Counted from the stretch's first letter, positions 26,903 to 35,383 are shown. The stretch: 64,000 nt of DNA from Bacteroidetes bacterium GWF2_40_14 (GCA_001769195.1 MEOK01000015.1:1-64000); one strand, 5' to 3'. Notes: generated from the sequence alone by a model not told the origin. Numbers and translations: made by a program.

Positions 26903-29900
26903 ATGAAAAAGCTTTTATCTCTTTTGTTCTCACTCTCTATAGCAATTAGTGCATATGCAGAGGGTGTGATGTTCGCTTCAAAACCATCTCTGACACCAGA
27001 TGGTTCAACTATTTATTTTTCTTACGCAGGTGATATTTTCAAGGTGCCGGCAGAAGGAGGATTGGCCTTAAGAGTTGTTTCCATGAAGGGTTTGGAGTCT
27101 AATCCCCGCATCTCTCCTGACGGAAAGTATCTTGCATTTTCATCTAATGAGGCAGGTAACAACAATATTTATGTTGTTCAGGTAAAAGGGGGAGATGTAA
27201 GGCAACTCACTTTCCACGATGCAGGCGATTTACCTGTATCATGGTCACCGGACTCAAAAAGCATCTATTTTGAGTCGGGCAGTTACAACAGTATAAGTGC
27301 ATATTCAGTGTCAGTAGAAGGGGGAACTCCAAAAAGACTTTTCTCTGGCTTTTTCAATACAATTGCTGGTGTTGTGGAGAATCCCGTTACAGGTGATTTT
27401 TACTTTACCGAATCGACAGAATCCTATCGTTATGCAACAAGAAAGGGATATAAAGGTGAACATAACCCAAATATTATCTCGTGGAACCCTTCTAAAAAAG
27501 AGTATAAAGAGGTTACAACATATTTTGGAAAGGATATCTGGCCAATGGTAGATGCTAAAGGAAACCTCTATTATGTTTCTGACGAAAAAAACGGAGAGGC
27601 AAACATTGTTAAACATGAAGAGGGTAAGAGAAGATGGATCACCAATTTTGATGAATCTGTACAATATCCGGCCATCAGTTATGACGGATCAAAAATAGTA
27701 TATATAAAGGGGTATAAGATTTCTCTGACAGATCTGAAATCAGGCAAATCCTCACAGCCTGTTATTGAAGTTGTCGAGAACAGAACAGTTAATGATTTCT
27801 CAGTCAAGATTGAGACTCCGCAGGACGCATCTATCTCGCCCGATGGTAAAAAACTTGCGTTTGTTTTCAGAGGGGCGCTATTTGTAAGCGATGCCAAAGG
27901 GAACTTTGTATGGCAGCTCAGGACCCCGGCCAATGAAAGGGTCGATGAGGTATTATGGGCCGACGACAGCAAGAGTGTTTACTATACAAGGACAAACCTT
28001 GGATTCACAAATATTTTCAAACAGAGAGCGGACCTTCCTGCTCAGGAGAAGGCTGTTTTTATATCGGAGTCGAATTCCCGATCCCTTACTCTTTCGCATA
28101 AAGGAAAACTTGTTGCATTTGTTAATGGATCAGGCTCTGTAATGATGCTGAATATGGCTGACGATAAGTCTGAGGAGGTTGCAAAGGGTGAATTCTGGGC
28201 CTTTCAGGGTTACAGCCTGAGTTTCTCTTCAAATGACAAGTTCCTTACTTTTTCTGCTGTCAGCCTATTCGAAAGAGACATTTTCATTACCTCGCTGGCA
28301 GATAGAAAATCGGTAAATCTCACTAATTCAGCAACATATGAAGACGAGCCTGTTTTCTCGCCGGATGGAAGGTACATATACTTTACAGCAGACAGATTTA
28401 ATCCAAGTTTCCCGAGAGGAACGTCGTTTATACTTTATAAGGTACCTCTTGACAAGTTCTGCAGACCGTTTGAGGGGGTTGAATTTGAAAAACTTTTCGG
28501 CAAGAGTGTACCGTCTGTCGGGGACTCATCTGTTGTAATCAACAGGGACTATCTTCAAAGGAGATATGAAAGAGTAGTGGCCAGAGGAACCCAGAGTTCG
28601 CCTTTTATCTTTACACAAAGAGAAAAGACATTCCTTTTCTTCTCTTCAAATCATGAAAGTGAGCAGGGTCTTTACGTTCAGGAGATAAAGGATTGGGATC
28701 AGAAACCTGCACAGAGAGTTAAGGGATTATCCTCGGCAAGCAAATACATATCTAATGGAAAGGATATGATGGTACTTTGCAGGGATGGTCTTTACAAACT
28801 GGACCCTGCTTCTGCAGCTGCTACAAAAATCGAGATCAAACACACCTTTTCCAAGAATATGCAAAGCGAGTTCAACCAGATGTTCTATGAAGTGTGGGCA
28901 ACTCTTGCACAGAATTTTTACGATGTGAGGTTCCACGGTGTGGACTGGAAAGCAAAGCGTGATTACTATGCAGGGTTCCTTTCTTTGGTTAAAAGCAGAG
29001 ATGAACTCAGAACATTGATAAACGACATGCTTAACGAGCTTAATTCGTCACACATGGGATTCAACAGTGCCGGCAAGGAGGAGGATGTGACTGAAAGGTA
29101 TACTTCTGCTGAGACAGGGCTTATGTTCGACAATGACAATCCTTATATTCTTGACAGGATTCTTGCTGGTTCAAAGGCAGATTACTCGGGAAATCCTCTT
29201 AAAAAGGGAGACAAGCTTGTTGCCGTCAACGGAGTGAGAGTAGATTTCAGTATAAACAGGGAAAAGTATTTTGTCTCTCCAGTTGGGAAAAACGAGATAC
29301 TTCTGACGTTTGAGAGAGCAGGGGAGGGAAAGATGGAGTTCGACATAAGGCTGCACACCATGTCGTCAGGAGAAATCCGCTCGCTTCTTTATACAGAGTG
29401 GGAAGATGCCAACAGGACAATTGTTGACAAGCTTGGGAATGGAAAGATTGCCTATGTCCACATGAGAGATATGTCGGCAGATGCACTAAATGGTTTTCTT
29501 CTGGATATGAACACATATGCTGTTCATAAGGATGCTCTTATCCTTGACCTTCGTTTCAACAACGGAGGAAACGTACATAAAGAGGTGTTAGATTATCTTG
29601 CACAAAAGCAGCATTTTAAGTGGAGTTATAGAACAGGACAGCCGGCAACCCATCCTAATGTAACTCCAGGCAACAAGCCAATTATAGTTCTTATAAACGA
29701 AAGGAGCCTGAGCGATGCCGAGGTTACCTCCAATGGTATTAAAACGCTCTCTCTGGCGAAACTGGTTGGAACAGAGACATACAGGTGGATAATATTTACA
29801 TCAGGTACACGTCTTATTGACGGATCTTCAGTGCGTTTACCAGCCTGGGGTTGCTACTCGCTCGACGGGAAGGATCTGGAGTCTACAGGAGTCAAACCTG

Positions 29901-29989
29901 ATATTTACGTAAAGAACACATTCCGTGACAGACTTGAGTCTAAGGACCCGCAATTAGAAAGAGCAATAAAAGAATTATTACCTTTGTAG
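26903..29989 (+). CDS. Secreted tricorn-like S41 family peptidase
   Basis: The protein has 1028 residues. A signal peptide (1-19) is followed by beta-propeller repeats of the PD40/WD40 type (GLESNPRISPDGKYLAF, GDLPVSWSPDSKSIYF, PAISYDGSKIVYI), which fill roughly the first 640 residues. A helical region with the SH pair NELNSSHMGF, a PDZ-like domain (KGDKLVAVNGV, about 750-830) and a C-terminal S41 protease core complete it. The core has a serine at about S937 in RSLSDAEVTSNG. The layout is that of tricorn protease, but the protein is exported, so periplasmic or surface peptide breakdown is likely. pheS follows after 15 bp. Confidence 0.87.
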   Translation: MKKLLSLLFSLSIAISAYAEGVMFASKPSLTPDGSTIYFSYAGDIFKVPAEGGLALRVVSMKGLESNPRISPDGKYLAFSSNEAGNNNIYVVQVKGGDVRQLTFHDAGDLPVSWSPDSKSIYFESGSYNSISAYSVSVEGGTPKRLFSGFFNTIAGVVENPVTGDFYFTESTESYRYATRKGYKGEHNPNIISWNPSKKEYKEVTTYFGKDIWPMVDAKGNLYYVSDEKNGEANIVKHEEGKRRWITNFDESVQYPAISYDGSKIVYIKGYKISLTDLKSGKSSQPVIEVVENRTVNDFSVKIETPQDASISPDGKKLAFVFRGALFVSDAKGNFVWQLRTPANERVDEVLWADDSKSVYYTRTNLGFTNIFKQRADLPAQEKAVFISESNSRSLTLSHKGKLVAFVNGSGSVMMLNMADDKSEEVAKGEFWAFQGYSLSFSSNDKFLTFSAVSLFERDIFITSLADRKSVNLTNSATYEDEPVFSPDGRYIYFTADRFNPSFPRGTSFILYKVPLDKFCRPFEGVEFEKLFGKSVPSVGDSSVVINRDYLQRRYERVVARGTQSSPFIFTQREKTFLFFSSNHESEQGLYVQEIKDWDQKPAQRVKGLSSASKYISNGKDMMVLCRDGLYKLDPASAAATKIEIKHTFSKNMQSEFNQMFYEVWATLAQNFYDVRFHGVDWKAKRDYYAGFLSLVKSRDELRTLINDMLNELNSSHMGFNSAGKEEDVTERYTSAETGLMFDNDNPYILDRILAGSKADYSGNPLKKGDKLVAVNGVRVDFSINREKYFVSPVGKNEILLTFERAGEGKMEFDIRLHTMSSGEIRSLLYTEWEDANRTIVDKLGNGKIAYVHMRDMSADALNGFLLDMNTYAVHKDALILDLRFNNGGNVHKEVLDYLAQKQHFKWSYRTGQPATHPNVTPGNKPIIVLINERSLSDAEVTSNGIKTLSLAKLVGTETYRWIIFTSGTRLIDGSSVRLPAWGCYSLDGKDLESTGVKPDIYVKNTFRDRLESKDPQLERAIKELLPL

Positions 29990-30004
29990 CCAAATATTAG
30001 AAAG

Positions 30005-31030
30005 ATGAGAGACAAAATTGAGCAGTTGCTGGCAGAAGTAGAGCAACTTGCAGCCAGAAAAGAGCAGGAGCTGGAGGAGATAAGAGTAAGACTACTCGGT
30101 AAGAAAGGGAGCATCACGCAGCTTTTTGATGAGTTCAGGGATGTGTTACCCGAACAAAAGAGAGAGATAGGTCAGGTTTTAAATAAACTTAAAGTAGCTG
30201 CTGCGGCAAAAATTGAAGAGCTAAAAGCAGTTATTGAAAATAGCATGGAGCCGGCCGATTCACAGTACGACCTCACAAAACCCGGCGACAAAATGGAGCT
30301 TGGGGCACGTCATCCTATTTCTGTTACCAGAGCAGAGATTATCTCCATTTTCAACAAGCTTGGTTATGCTATTGCGGAGGGCCCGGAAATTGAGGACGAC
30401 TGGCATGTTTTCGGAGCTCTTAACTTTCCTCCCGAGCATCCGGCAAGAGACATGCAGGATACATTCTTTATAACAACAGGGGAGAATCCCATACTGCTTC
30501 GTACTCATACAAGTTCGGTTCAGGTAAGGGCAATGGAGAAGATGAAGCTTCCGATAAGGGTTATTTGCCCGGGAAGGGTCTTCAGAAATGAGGCAATATC
30601 TGCAAGGGCTCATTGTATATTTCATCAGGTAGAGGGTTTGTATATAGATAAAAAGGTGTCATTTGCAGATCTTAAACAGGCTGTTCTTCTTTTTGCCCGA
30701 GAGATGTTCGGTGAGAATACGGAAATCCGCCTTCGTCCATCTTATTTCCCATTTACAGAACCAAGTGCTGAGGTAGATGTAAGTTGCAATATTTGCAAGG
30801 GCAAAGGCTGTAATATATGTAAAGGAACCGGCTGGCTCGAAATTATGGGTTGCGGCATGGTTGACCCTGCCGTTCTTGAAGCATCTGGCATAGACAGCAA
30901 AGAGTATTCAGGTTTTGCATTTGGAATGGGTGTTGAGAGAATTGCCATGCTCAAATGGCAGGTGAAAGATCTTAGGCTTTACTTCGAGAACGATGTAAGG
31001 TTTTTACAGGAATTTGATACAGTTGTCTAA
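30005..31030 (+). CDS. pheS: Phenylalanyl-tRNA synthetase alpha subunit
   Basis: The protein has 341 residues. Together with PheT it charges tRNA-Phe, and PheS carries the catalytic core. An N-terminal coiled coil (1-85) binds tRNA. The class II motifs follow: HPISVTRAEIISIF, AEGPEIEDDWHVFGALNFPPEHPARD, RTHTSSVQ, the motif 2 region FRNEAISARAHCIFHQVEGL, FTEPSAEVDVSC and the motif 3 region GFAFGMGVERIAML. A cysteine-rich insert CNICKGKGCNICKGTGW is present, seen in several bacterial PheS. pheT is not in the window. Confidence 0.95.
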   Translation: MRDKIEQLLAEVEQLAARKEQELEEIRVRLLGKKGSITQLFDEFRDVLPEQKREIGQVLNKLKVAAAAKIEELKAVIENSMEPADSQYDLTKPGDKMELGARHPISVTRAEIISIFNKLGYAIAEGPEIEDDWHVFGALNFPPEHPARDMQDTFFITTGENPILLRTHTSSVQVRAMEKMKLPIRVICPGRVFRNEAISARAHCIFHQVEGLYIDKKVSFADLKQAVLLFAREMFGENTEIRLRPSYFPFTEPSAEVDVSCNICKGKGCNICKGTGWLEIMGCGMVDPAVLEASGIDSKEYSGFAFGMGVERIAMLKWQVKDLRLYFENDVRFLQEFDTVV

Positions 31031-31035
31031 ATTTT

Positions 31036-31066
31036 TTTGGAGCATAATGTTTTTGTTATAACTTTG
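31036..31066 (+). promoter_or_regulatory. Consensus promoter of tRNA-Gly
   Basis: TTTG (31036-31039), 19 bases, then TAACTTTG (31059-31066) match the Bacteroidetes consensus exactly in boxes and spacing. The tRNA starts 12 bp further on. Confidence 0.85.
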
Positions 31067-31077
31067 TGGTCCCAAAT

Positions 31078-31150
31078 GCGGAAATAGCTCAGTTGGTAGA
31101 GCATAACCTTGCCAAGGTTAGGGTCGCGAGTTCGAGTCTCGTTTTCCGCT
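31078..31150 (+). tRNA. tRNA-Gly (GCC anticodon)
   Basis: A full cloverleaf of 73 bases is seen. The acceptor arms are GCGGAAA and TTTCCGC with discriminator T, the D arm is GCTC/GAGC, the anticodon stem and loop carry CTTGCCAAG (anticodon GCC), and the T arm holds GTTCGAGTC. CCA is not encoded. It follows its own promoter. Confidence 0.95.
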
Positions 31151-31153
31151 CTC

Positions 31154-31182
31154 AAAACCTCTCCGCAACGAGAGGTTTTTTT
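31154..31182 (+). terminator. Intrinsic terminator between tRNA-Gly and tRNA-Leu
   Basis: AAAACCTCT pairs with AGAGGTTTT around the loop CCGCAACG, and the T-run extends to seven residues. It lies 4 bp after tRNA-Gly. It may only partly stop transcription, because no separate promoter of tRNA-Leu is obvious in the short gap. Confidence 0.75.
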
Positions 31183-31196
31183 GAAGGTTCCTATGG

Positions 31197-31285
31197 GCTC
31201 GGGTGGTGGAATAGGTAGACACGCAGGACTTAAAATCCTGTGAACAGAAATGTTCGTACGGGTTCGATTCCCGTCCCGAGCACCA
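31197..31285 (+). tRNA. tRNA-Leu (TAA anticodon), integration target
   Basis: An 89-base class II tRNA. The acceptor arms are GCTCGGG and CCCGAGC, the anticodon loop holds ACTTAAAAT (anticodon TAA), a long variable arm is present (GAACAGAAATGTTC) and the T arm holds GGTTCGATTCCC. CCA is encoded at 31283-31285, but the A of this CCA lies outside the 18-bp repeat shared with the far end of the element. The uninterrupted chromosome would have read CCC there. Confidence 0.95.
31267..31284 (+). repeat. Left attachment site (inside tRNA-Leu)
   Basis: This is the left copy of the 18-bp direct repeat, formed by the T-arm and acceptor 3' strand of tRNA-Leu. The tRNA remains complete after integration. 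Confidence 0.9.
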
Positions 31286-31286
31286 C

Positions 31287-31331
31287 AATTAGCTGGTAAT
31301 TAATTGAAATGCAATAAATTATCAGCTAATT
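31287..31331 (+). terminator. Element-borne hairpin behind tRNA-Leu
   Basis: AATTAGCTGGTAATT (31287-31301) pairs with AATTATCAGCTAATT (31317-31331) over 15 bp with one G-T wobble, followed by TCTTTTATTT. It may stand in for the tRNA terminator that the insertion moved away. Confidence 0.55.
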
Positions 31332-31338
31332 TCTTTTA

Positions 31339-31359
31339 TTTACTGGCGCATTACTGGCA
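31339..31359. repeat. Putative recombinase arm-site pair, left
   Basis: TTTACTGGC (31339-31347) is followed after 4 bases by TACTGGCA (31352-31359). The same pair with identical 13-bp offset occurs in the same orientation at 39886-39906, near the other end. Confidence 0.65.
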
Positions 31360-31628
31360 GTTATTTGATTTTATGAAAATAAAATGTAAACGATCGGTAT
31401 TCCTAATTTACACAATTTGTCTTTTATGTTATTAATATTAAGGATATTAATAACTGAATAACTATCAGAAATAGATCTATTAGGCATTTATAGCTTACGA
31501 AATGCTTATTAAAAAATTGCTCTAAACACCTATTGATGAGGTGAAATTTGAAATGTTATAGTAACTCTCTTCCTCACCAGTTTGATCTAATAAATATTAA
31601 TTATCTACTACAAACGCAATCGACTGAT

Positions 31629-31841
31629 TTATTTAAGCCCCCCAAACAAAGCAACAATTCCCCCCAGAACAAGATAACCAATATAGCTAAACAGACTCCA
31701 AGCAATCAAGAATATAATTGCTCCAAAAAAGCTTTCTGGCTCAATCCAATTCCATGCAAGAATTCCTGATAAGATTGAAACCGCAATAGTTCCTAACAAT
31801 ACTACAAAACCGAATGAGCCTCCGTTGTTTGATGCGTTCAT
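31629..31841 (-). CDS. Small membrane protein of unknown function
   Basis: The protein has 70 residues and two hydrophobic helices (about 11-29 and 37-66, with GFVVLLGTIAVSILSGILAW and FLIAWSLFSYIGYLVLGGIVALF), short polar ends and no signal cleavage site. It is the gene nearest to the left attachment site. Nothing in it identifies a function. Small two-helix membrane proteins occur on many mobile elements, where some act as toxins or defence effectors, but no partner is visible here to support that. Confidence 0.55.
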   Translation of the reverse strand: MNASNNGGSFGFVVLLGTIAVSILSGILAWNWIEPESFFGAIIFLIAWSLFSYIGYLVLGGIVALFGGLK

Positions 31842-32169
31842 AATTTAATATTTTAATTTATTTCTGTAATAATCTTGGTTATAAACTGAAATGCAGCACT
31901 TTGTAAACTTACTAATAAATTTCAATCCTATTCTCTTTTTATTAATTTCTAATCATAAATTATGCTAAACCTATAATTGAAGACGCTGATACATTAAAAC
32001 ATAAGGTTGTCTCTAATGAATATGGTTAATTAGGAGGATAATGTTATGTTTATTATTACTCATGATAACGGTCCTTATTTTTTTAGTAAGAAAAGTATTG
32101 ATTATTTGTAAGCAAGCATTAATGGGAATGTTGAGGATCTTAAACATTAAGATAATCTTTTGCTCCTCT
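31842..32169. other. Gene-free AT-rich stretch
   Basis: This 328-bp stretch holds no convincing gene. A strong-looking AGGAGG at 32032-32037 precedes two overlapping short frames (from 32041 and 32046), but the second stops after 21 codons and the first runs antisense into the next gene. The promoter of the small membrane-protein gene should lie near 31850-31900. Confidence 0.5.
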
Positions 32170-32646
32170 TTAAGTTTCCAAGATAATTTCAAGATATAAA
32201 GCGCATTGTATTTTGTAATCAGTTAATCCCAATTTTATTGACTTAGTAGCCATTTCATCAACAATTTCATAGATAACATCTAAGACAATTGTTAGATTGG
32301 CTTCACTCTTAATCACATTCTTCACGAAACCATTTGTGTCACACATCAAGCAGAAGATGAGAGTTGCCAAACAATCTTGACTCACGTAAATGAGATAGTC
32401 TGAATTTGTTTCTCTAATAAGGTTATTAGATGCTCTTTGAGTGCTTTGGAAATTTTTAATTAAACTCAAAAGTTTATCTTCATTCTTTAAATAAAGAGGA
32501 TAATTTAGATATTGTTTTACCCAGAATTTTGTCATCCATCCAACACCTCCCACTCCATTCTTAATAATCCATTTAGAAAGGCCCATCGTTTTATTGTGTT
32601 TATTGTTAATTAATTGAAGGATACTTAATGATTTATTCAAACCCAA
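32170..32646 (-). CDS. Element-encoded protein of unknown function (158 aa)
   Basis: The protein has 158 residues and is predicted to be mostly helical and soluble, with a basic start containing KNGVGGVGWMTKFWVKQYLNY. No signal peptide or known motif is seen. The start overlaps the stop of the gene upstream (32633-33076) by 14 bp, so the two are translated together and probably work together. The family was not recognised. AT-rich codon use matches the rest of the element. Confidence 0.6.
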   Translation of the reverse strand: MGLNKSLSILQLINNKHNKTMGLSKWIIKNGVGGVGWMTKFWVKQYLNYPLYLKNEDKLLSLIKNFQSTQRASNNLIRETNSDYLIYVSQDCLATLIFCLMCDTNGFVKNVIKSEANLTIVLDVIYEIVDEMATKSIKLGLTDYKIQCALYLEIILET

Positions 32647-33076
32647 GAAGCTGAAAATCTTTTGAGTTTACTATTGCTGCAAACAAGGATTCAAAAATTG
32701 GATCATAATCTGTTGAATCAAAATTCCTCCAATTATTAATCTCTTTACTAAACCCTTTGTGCGTGTATCCATTTTTGGAAACGGCTTTACAATACGCTAC
32801 TACGGTAAAAACATCATAAATTCCAAAATGAATATAACCTACAATGGCATCATTATTTTTTATTGGCAGACGGTACTCCAATCTATCTCCCGAGTTGATA
32901 ACAAGTTCCATTCTGTTCATTCTTAAGGGACTAGCACAGTATTCTGCAAAAGCCTGATGTTTTGTTATCAATCCCCCTTTAAGAGTATTTTTTTGGGCAG
33001 TGTTATAATAATCTATTGCAAATCTAATTATACTGTAGATCACTACTCCAGCAATAATTATTAAAATAGTTGACAT
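32633..33076 (-). CDS. Membrane-anchored element protein of unknown function (147 aa)
   Basis: The protein has 147 residues. An N-terminal membrane helix (about 2-21, ILIIIAGVVIYSIIRFAI) is followed by a soluble domain with a mixed alpha/beta look (MELVINSGDRLEYRLPIKN, VGYIHFGIYDVFTVVAYCKAV). It is the first of a two-gene unit and is divergent from the XRE regulator across a 124-bp gap that holds a palindrome. Control by that regulator is likely. The function is unknown. Confidence 0.6.
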   Translation of the reverse strand: MSTILIIIAGVVIYSIIRFAIDYYNTAQKNTLKGGLITKHQAFAEYCASPLRMNRMELVINSGDRLEYRLPIKNNDAIVGYIHFGIYDVFTVVAYCKAVSKNGYTHKGFSKEINNWRNFDSTDYDPIFESLFAAIVNSKDFQLLGFE

Positions 33077-33144
33077 AGTAGAAATTTAAGATATTGAAAG
33101 TTATTTTTAATTCTTCACTATTGATAATTGTTAGCTTGACGATA

Positions 33145-33162
33145 GTTGTCATATATGATAAC
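33145..33162. promoter_or_regulatory. Candidate operator of the XRE regulator
   Basis: GTTGTCATATATGATAAC is a near-perfect inverted repeat (one mismatch between GTTGTCAT and ATGATAAC). A further half-site ATGATAAC occurs at 33201-33208, on top of the first possible start codon of the regulator, and GATAAC also occurs at 33165-33170. The sites fill the divergent gap and suggest autoregulation. Confidence 0.5.
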
Positions 33163-33200
33163 TCGATAACAAATTTATTAAATTTTATTTGTAATCAAAT

Positions 33201-33440
33201 ATGATAACAAATAATTTGATGTCAGAATCAGAGATTTACATATCGATTGGCAAAAAAATTAAAAGTATCCGAGAGTCGAAAGGTCTTACGCAACAGGCTT
33301 TATCAGATTTGTGTGACTTTGAGAAATCTAATGTTAGTCGTATTGAATCAGGTAGAACAAATCTGACTATCAAGAGCTTATTAAAAATCAGTCAAGCTCT
33401 TCATGTAAAGATGAAAGAGTTGCTTGATGTCGAAAATTAA
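33201..33440 (+). CDS. XRE-family helix-turn-helix regulator
   Basis: The protein has 79 residues from the ATG at 33201, or 73 from the ATG at 33219 (MSESEIYISIGKKIKSIR). The later start avoids the ATGATAAC half-site and may be the true one. The HTH is clear: IGKKIKSIRESKGLTQQALSDLCDFEKSNVSRIESGRTN, with a C-terminal dimer helix. It is a DNA-binding repressor-like protein, the only plus-strand gene of the element. Element immunity, excision control or control of the divergent two-gene unit are possible roles. Confidence 0.85.
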   Translation: MITNNLMSESEIYISIGKKIKSIRESKGLTQQALSDLCDFEKSNVSRIESGRTNLTIKSLLKISQALHVKMKELLDVEN

Positions 33441-33665
33441 TATTTAGGAGATCAAATACTTATTTTAATAGGGACAACATGGTATTTCAAGAGTGAAGAT
33501 TTAGAAATACCTTTCTTAGTTATGAACTCAATAAAGATACTAACGGCAAATATATAAACTCAATTATCATTTAGACGCAATTCTGTACAGTAATTTTTGT
33601 TTACGTTTACTATTCAATGAGTTAATCAAACTTGCTCTTTTTTCATATCGTTTTTCACAAACAGG

Positions 33666-34220
33666 TTACCATTCTTCTTGTACTTTATCAGTTTGGAGAA
33701 AAAGTGAGAAGGATAAAATTAGGGCATTAAAAAAATCTTCCACACCAGTTTTTGCATCTTCTCTTTTTAAAATGCCTTCTTTATTATAGATGAAAAAGGA
33801 GGAAATTCCACTTCCAGTAAAATATAGAGGATAATTCGCTTCGCTATATATTTCAAGATCAATTATTTCATATTTAATTTTGCCATCTTTAAATGAAAGT
33901 TCAGTAGAAAATTTTGCATTAAATGGTGCTCTTGCTAAAACATTTTTAATTATTATAAAATGTGGTGCATATGTATTGAATCTTAAATATTCCCCTTCAA
34001 TTTTGCCTTTTATTACATTATCTGGACTTTTGTAGTTAATATTAATGTATTTAATGGCTTGATCATATAACTCTTTTGCAGTTTTTCCCTCTACAGGGAT
34101 TATAATAAAAGATTTTTCGGTGTTGTTCGCATCTCTTAGTCCATTAGGAGAAACAGAAAATTTTTGTCCGTAGGAGTAGGTGCAAATTAATAAGATTGAA
34201 AGTAAAACTAAATTTTTCAT
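33666..34220 (-). CDS. Exported DUF4468-like protein
   Basis: The protein has 184 residues. A signal peptide (1-18, cleavage after YSYG) shows export. The mature part has the layout of DUF4468 proteins (TBP-like fold): FIIIPVEGKTAKELYDQAIKYININYKSP, then GKIEGEYLRFNTYAPHF and SFKDGKIKYEIIDLEIYSE. Such proteins are common in Bacteroidetes, and their function is unknown. It is a separate transcription unit within the element. Placement in DUF4468 is from pattern only. Confidence 0.6.
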   Translation of the reverse strand: MKNLVLLSILLICTYSYGQKFSVSPNGLRDANNTEKSFIIIPVEGKTAKELYDQAIKYININYKSPDNVIKGKIEGEYLRFNTYAPHFIIIKNVLARAPFNAKFSTELSFKDGKIKYEIIDLEIYSEANYPLYFTGSGISSFFIYNKEGILKREDAKTGVEDFFNALILSFSLFLQTDKVQEEW

Positions 34221-34277
34221 GTACTTGATTTTAGACTTTATGTGTTACATAGAGATATGCAGATTAATCCCTAACCA

Positions 34278-34790
34278 TTAATTATCGTTTTCATTTTCGA
34301 AAGTAGCCAGTAAAACTTCTTCAATACCAATTATTTCATCAAGAATTCCTATCTGTTGTTTTATAGAAACTAAATCATTTTCTGAAAACTCATTAAATTT
34401 CCAATGCTTAGAAACGACTTTACCCGATTTATCTTTTTCTTCTGAATAACTTATCTTTCTGCTTTCACATAAAGCTCTTATTCCAGTATCTGTTATGAAT
34501 GGTTTGCCCCATATACCATGTACACAAAGATTTCTTTGTTTTTGGACACCTTTAATTTTTTCAATCAATTTATTAATTTGCACTACTTCTATGCCTTTAA
34601 TATGATTTAGATCCTGAAGTAGTTTCTTGTTTTTATCTAGAGTATTATCTTTGATTATTGTAAAGGCAATTGTTGGATCGTTAGAGTTTATCATCTTTCC
34701 AATAATTTGACAAAGATTATTTTCCATTTGAGCAAACCGAACAGTTAATAAACCAATATTTGCGTAAAATTCTATCTCAAAATCTTCCAT
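34278..34790 (-). CDS. HEPN-like protein of unknown function
   Basis: The protein has 170 residues and is predicted to be all-helical and soluble. It contains QRNLCVHGIW, which fits the R-x4-6-H signature of HEPN domains (R86, N87, H91) with the polar residue directly after the arginine, as in HEPN ribonucleases. The preceding helices (VRFAQMENNLCQIIGKMI, LIEKIKGVQKQ) also fit the four-helix HEPN layout. HEPN proteins often act as RNase toxins or antiphage effectors. No nucleotidyltransferase partner is adjacent, so a stand-alone role or an unrelated helical fold remains possible. Confidence 0.5.
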   Translation of the reverse strand: MEDFEIEFYANIGLLTVRFAQMENNLCQIIGKMINSNDPTIAFTIIKDNTLDKNKKLLQDLNHIKGIEVVQINKLIEKIKGVQKQRNLCVHGIWGKPFITDTGIRALCESRKISYSEEKDKSGKVVSKHWKFNEFSENDLVSIKQQIGILDEIIGIEEVLLATFENENDN

Positions 34791-34912
34791 ATCTAGCTAT
34801 TATTGCAATAAAGATACATCATATTTCCAAATCAATATCTCTTTATTGTAAGAAGTTTATTTAAAGAACAACCATAAATTTGGCGCAATCCTTGAATTTC
34901 TTACATTTAATC

Positions 34913-35383
34913 TCATATTCTACCTTCATCCGCATAACTGAAATACTGCTCTGGTGTTACTATCAGGTGGTCAAGTAAGTTGATCTGCATAAATCCACAA
35001 GCTTTCTTAATGTCTTCGGTGATTTTATCATCATTTGCGCTTGGTTTGGTATTTCCAGAGGGGTGATTGTGCGCAATAATAATTGAGCTTGCATTTGCCA
35101 AGATTGCTACTTGCATGATGAGCCTTAAATCAGCTACAGTTGCAGATATGCCCCCTTCTGCAATGCTTGATACTCCTAGCACCTTATTTGCTTGGTTAAG
35201 TAGGATAATCTTAAATGATTCCTTATGTTCGATAGTAGTACAGTCAAAGAAGTTGTCTATGAGTAATTTGTAGGCCATTGCAGAACTTTCAATTTTGTAC
35301 CTCTCTGAAGCTTTAACCTTAGTTATGTAAGATAATGATACCTCACAAGCTTTAAATAATGAGTTTTGAGTTGTTGCATCCAT
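34913..35383 (-). CDS. RadC-like JAB-domain protein
   Basis: The protein has 156 residues. The MPN/JAB metal motif is complete (IIIAHNHPSGNTKPSANDD, with two histidines, serine and aspartate), and ISATVADLRLIMQVAILANA precedes it, as in RadC. The N-terminal HhH part of full-length RadC is missing, which is usual for the short RadC copies on Bacteroidetes mobile elements. Despite the old name, a repair role is not established. The hairpin GGCCACTCA/TGAGTAGCC (35406-35424) lies just upstream of the start. Confidence 0.85.
   Translation of the reverse strand: MDATTQNSLFKACEVSLSYITKVKASERYKIESSAMAYKLLIDNFFDCTTIEHKESFKIILLNQANKVLGVSSIAEGGISATVADLRLIMQVAILANASSIIIAHNHPSGNTKPSANDDKITEDIKKACGFMQINLLDHLIVTPEQYFSYADEGRI

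Larger units (their letters stand above)
31286..31628. other. Left end of the element, non-coding
   Basis: This 343-bp stretch carries a long hairpin behind tRNA-Leu (31287-31331) and a pair of putative recombinase arm sites (31339-31359). The rest is AT-rich with no supported gene; plus-strand reading frames here are antisense to the small membrane-protein gene. Confidence 0.6.

Noticed and set aside
32041-32199. Short plus-strand frame of 52 codons behind a strong AGGAGG
   Set aside because: The spacing to its ATG is only 3 bases, it runs antisense into the following gene, and a second ATG with better spacing gives just 21 codons. Bacteroidetes genes rarely depend on such a site, so it is probably chance or a decayed gene.
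33201-33440. Toxin-antitoxin pair with the XRE gene as antitoxin
   Set aside because: No small toxin-like gene follows on the same strand; the nearest downstream gene is on the other strand and encodes an exported protein.
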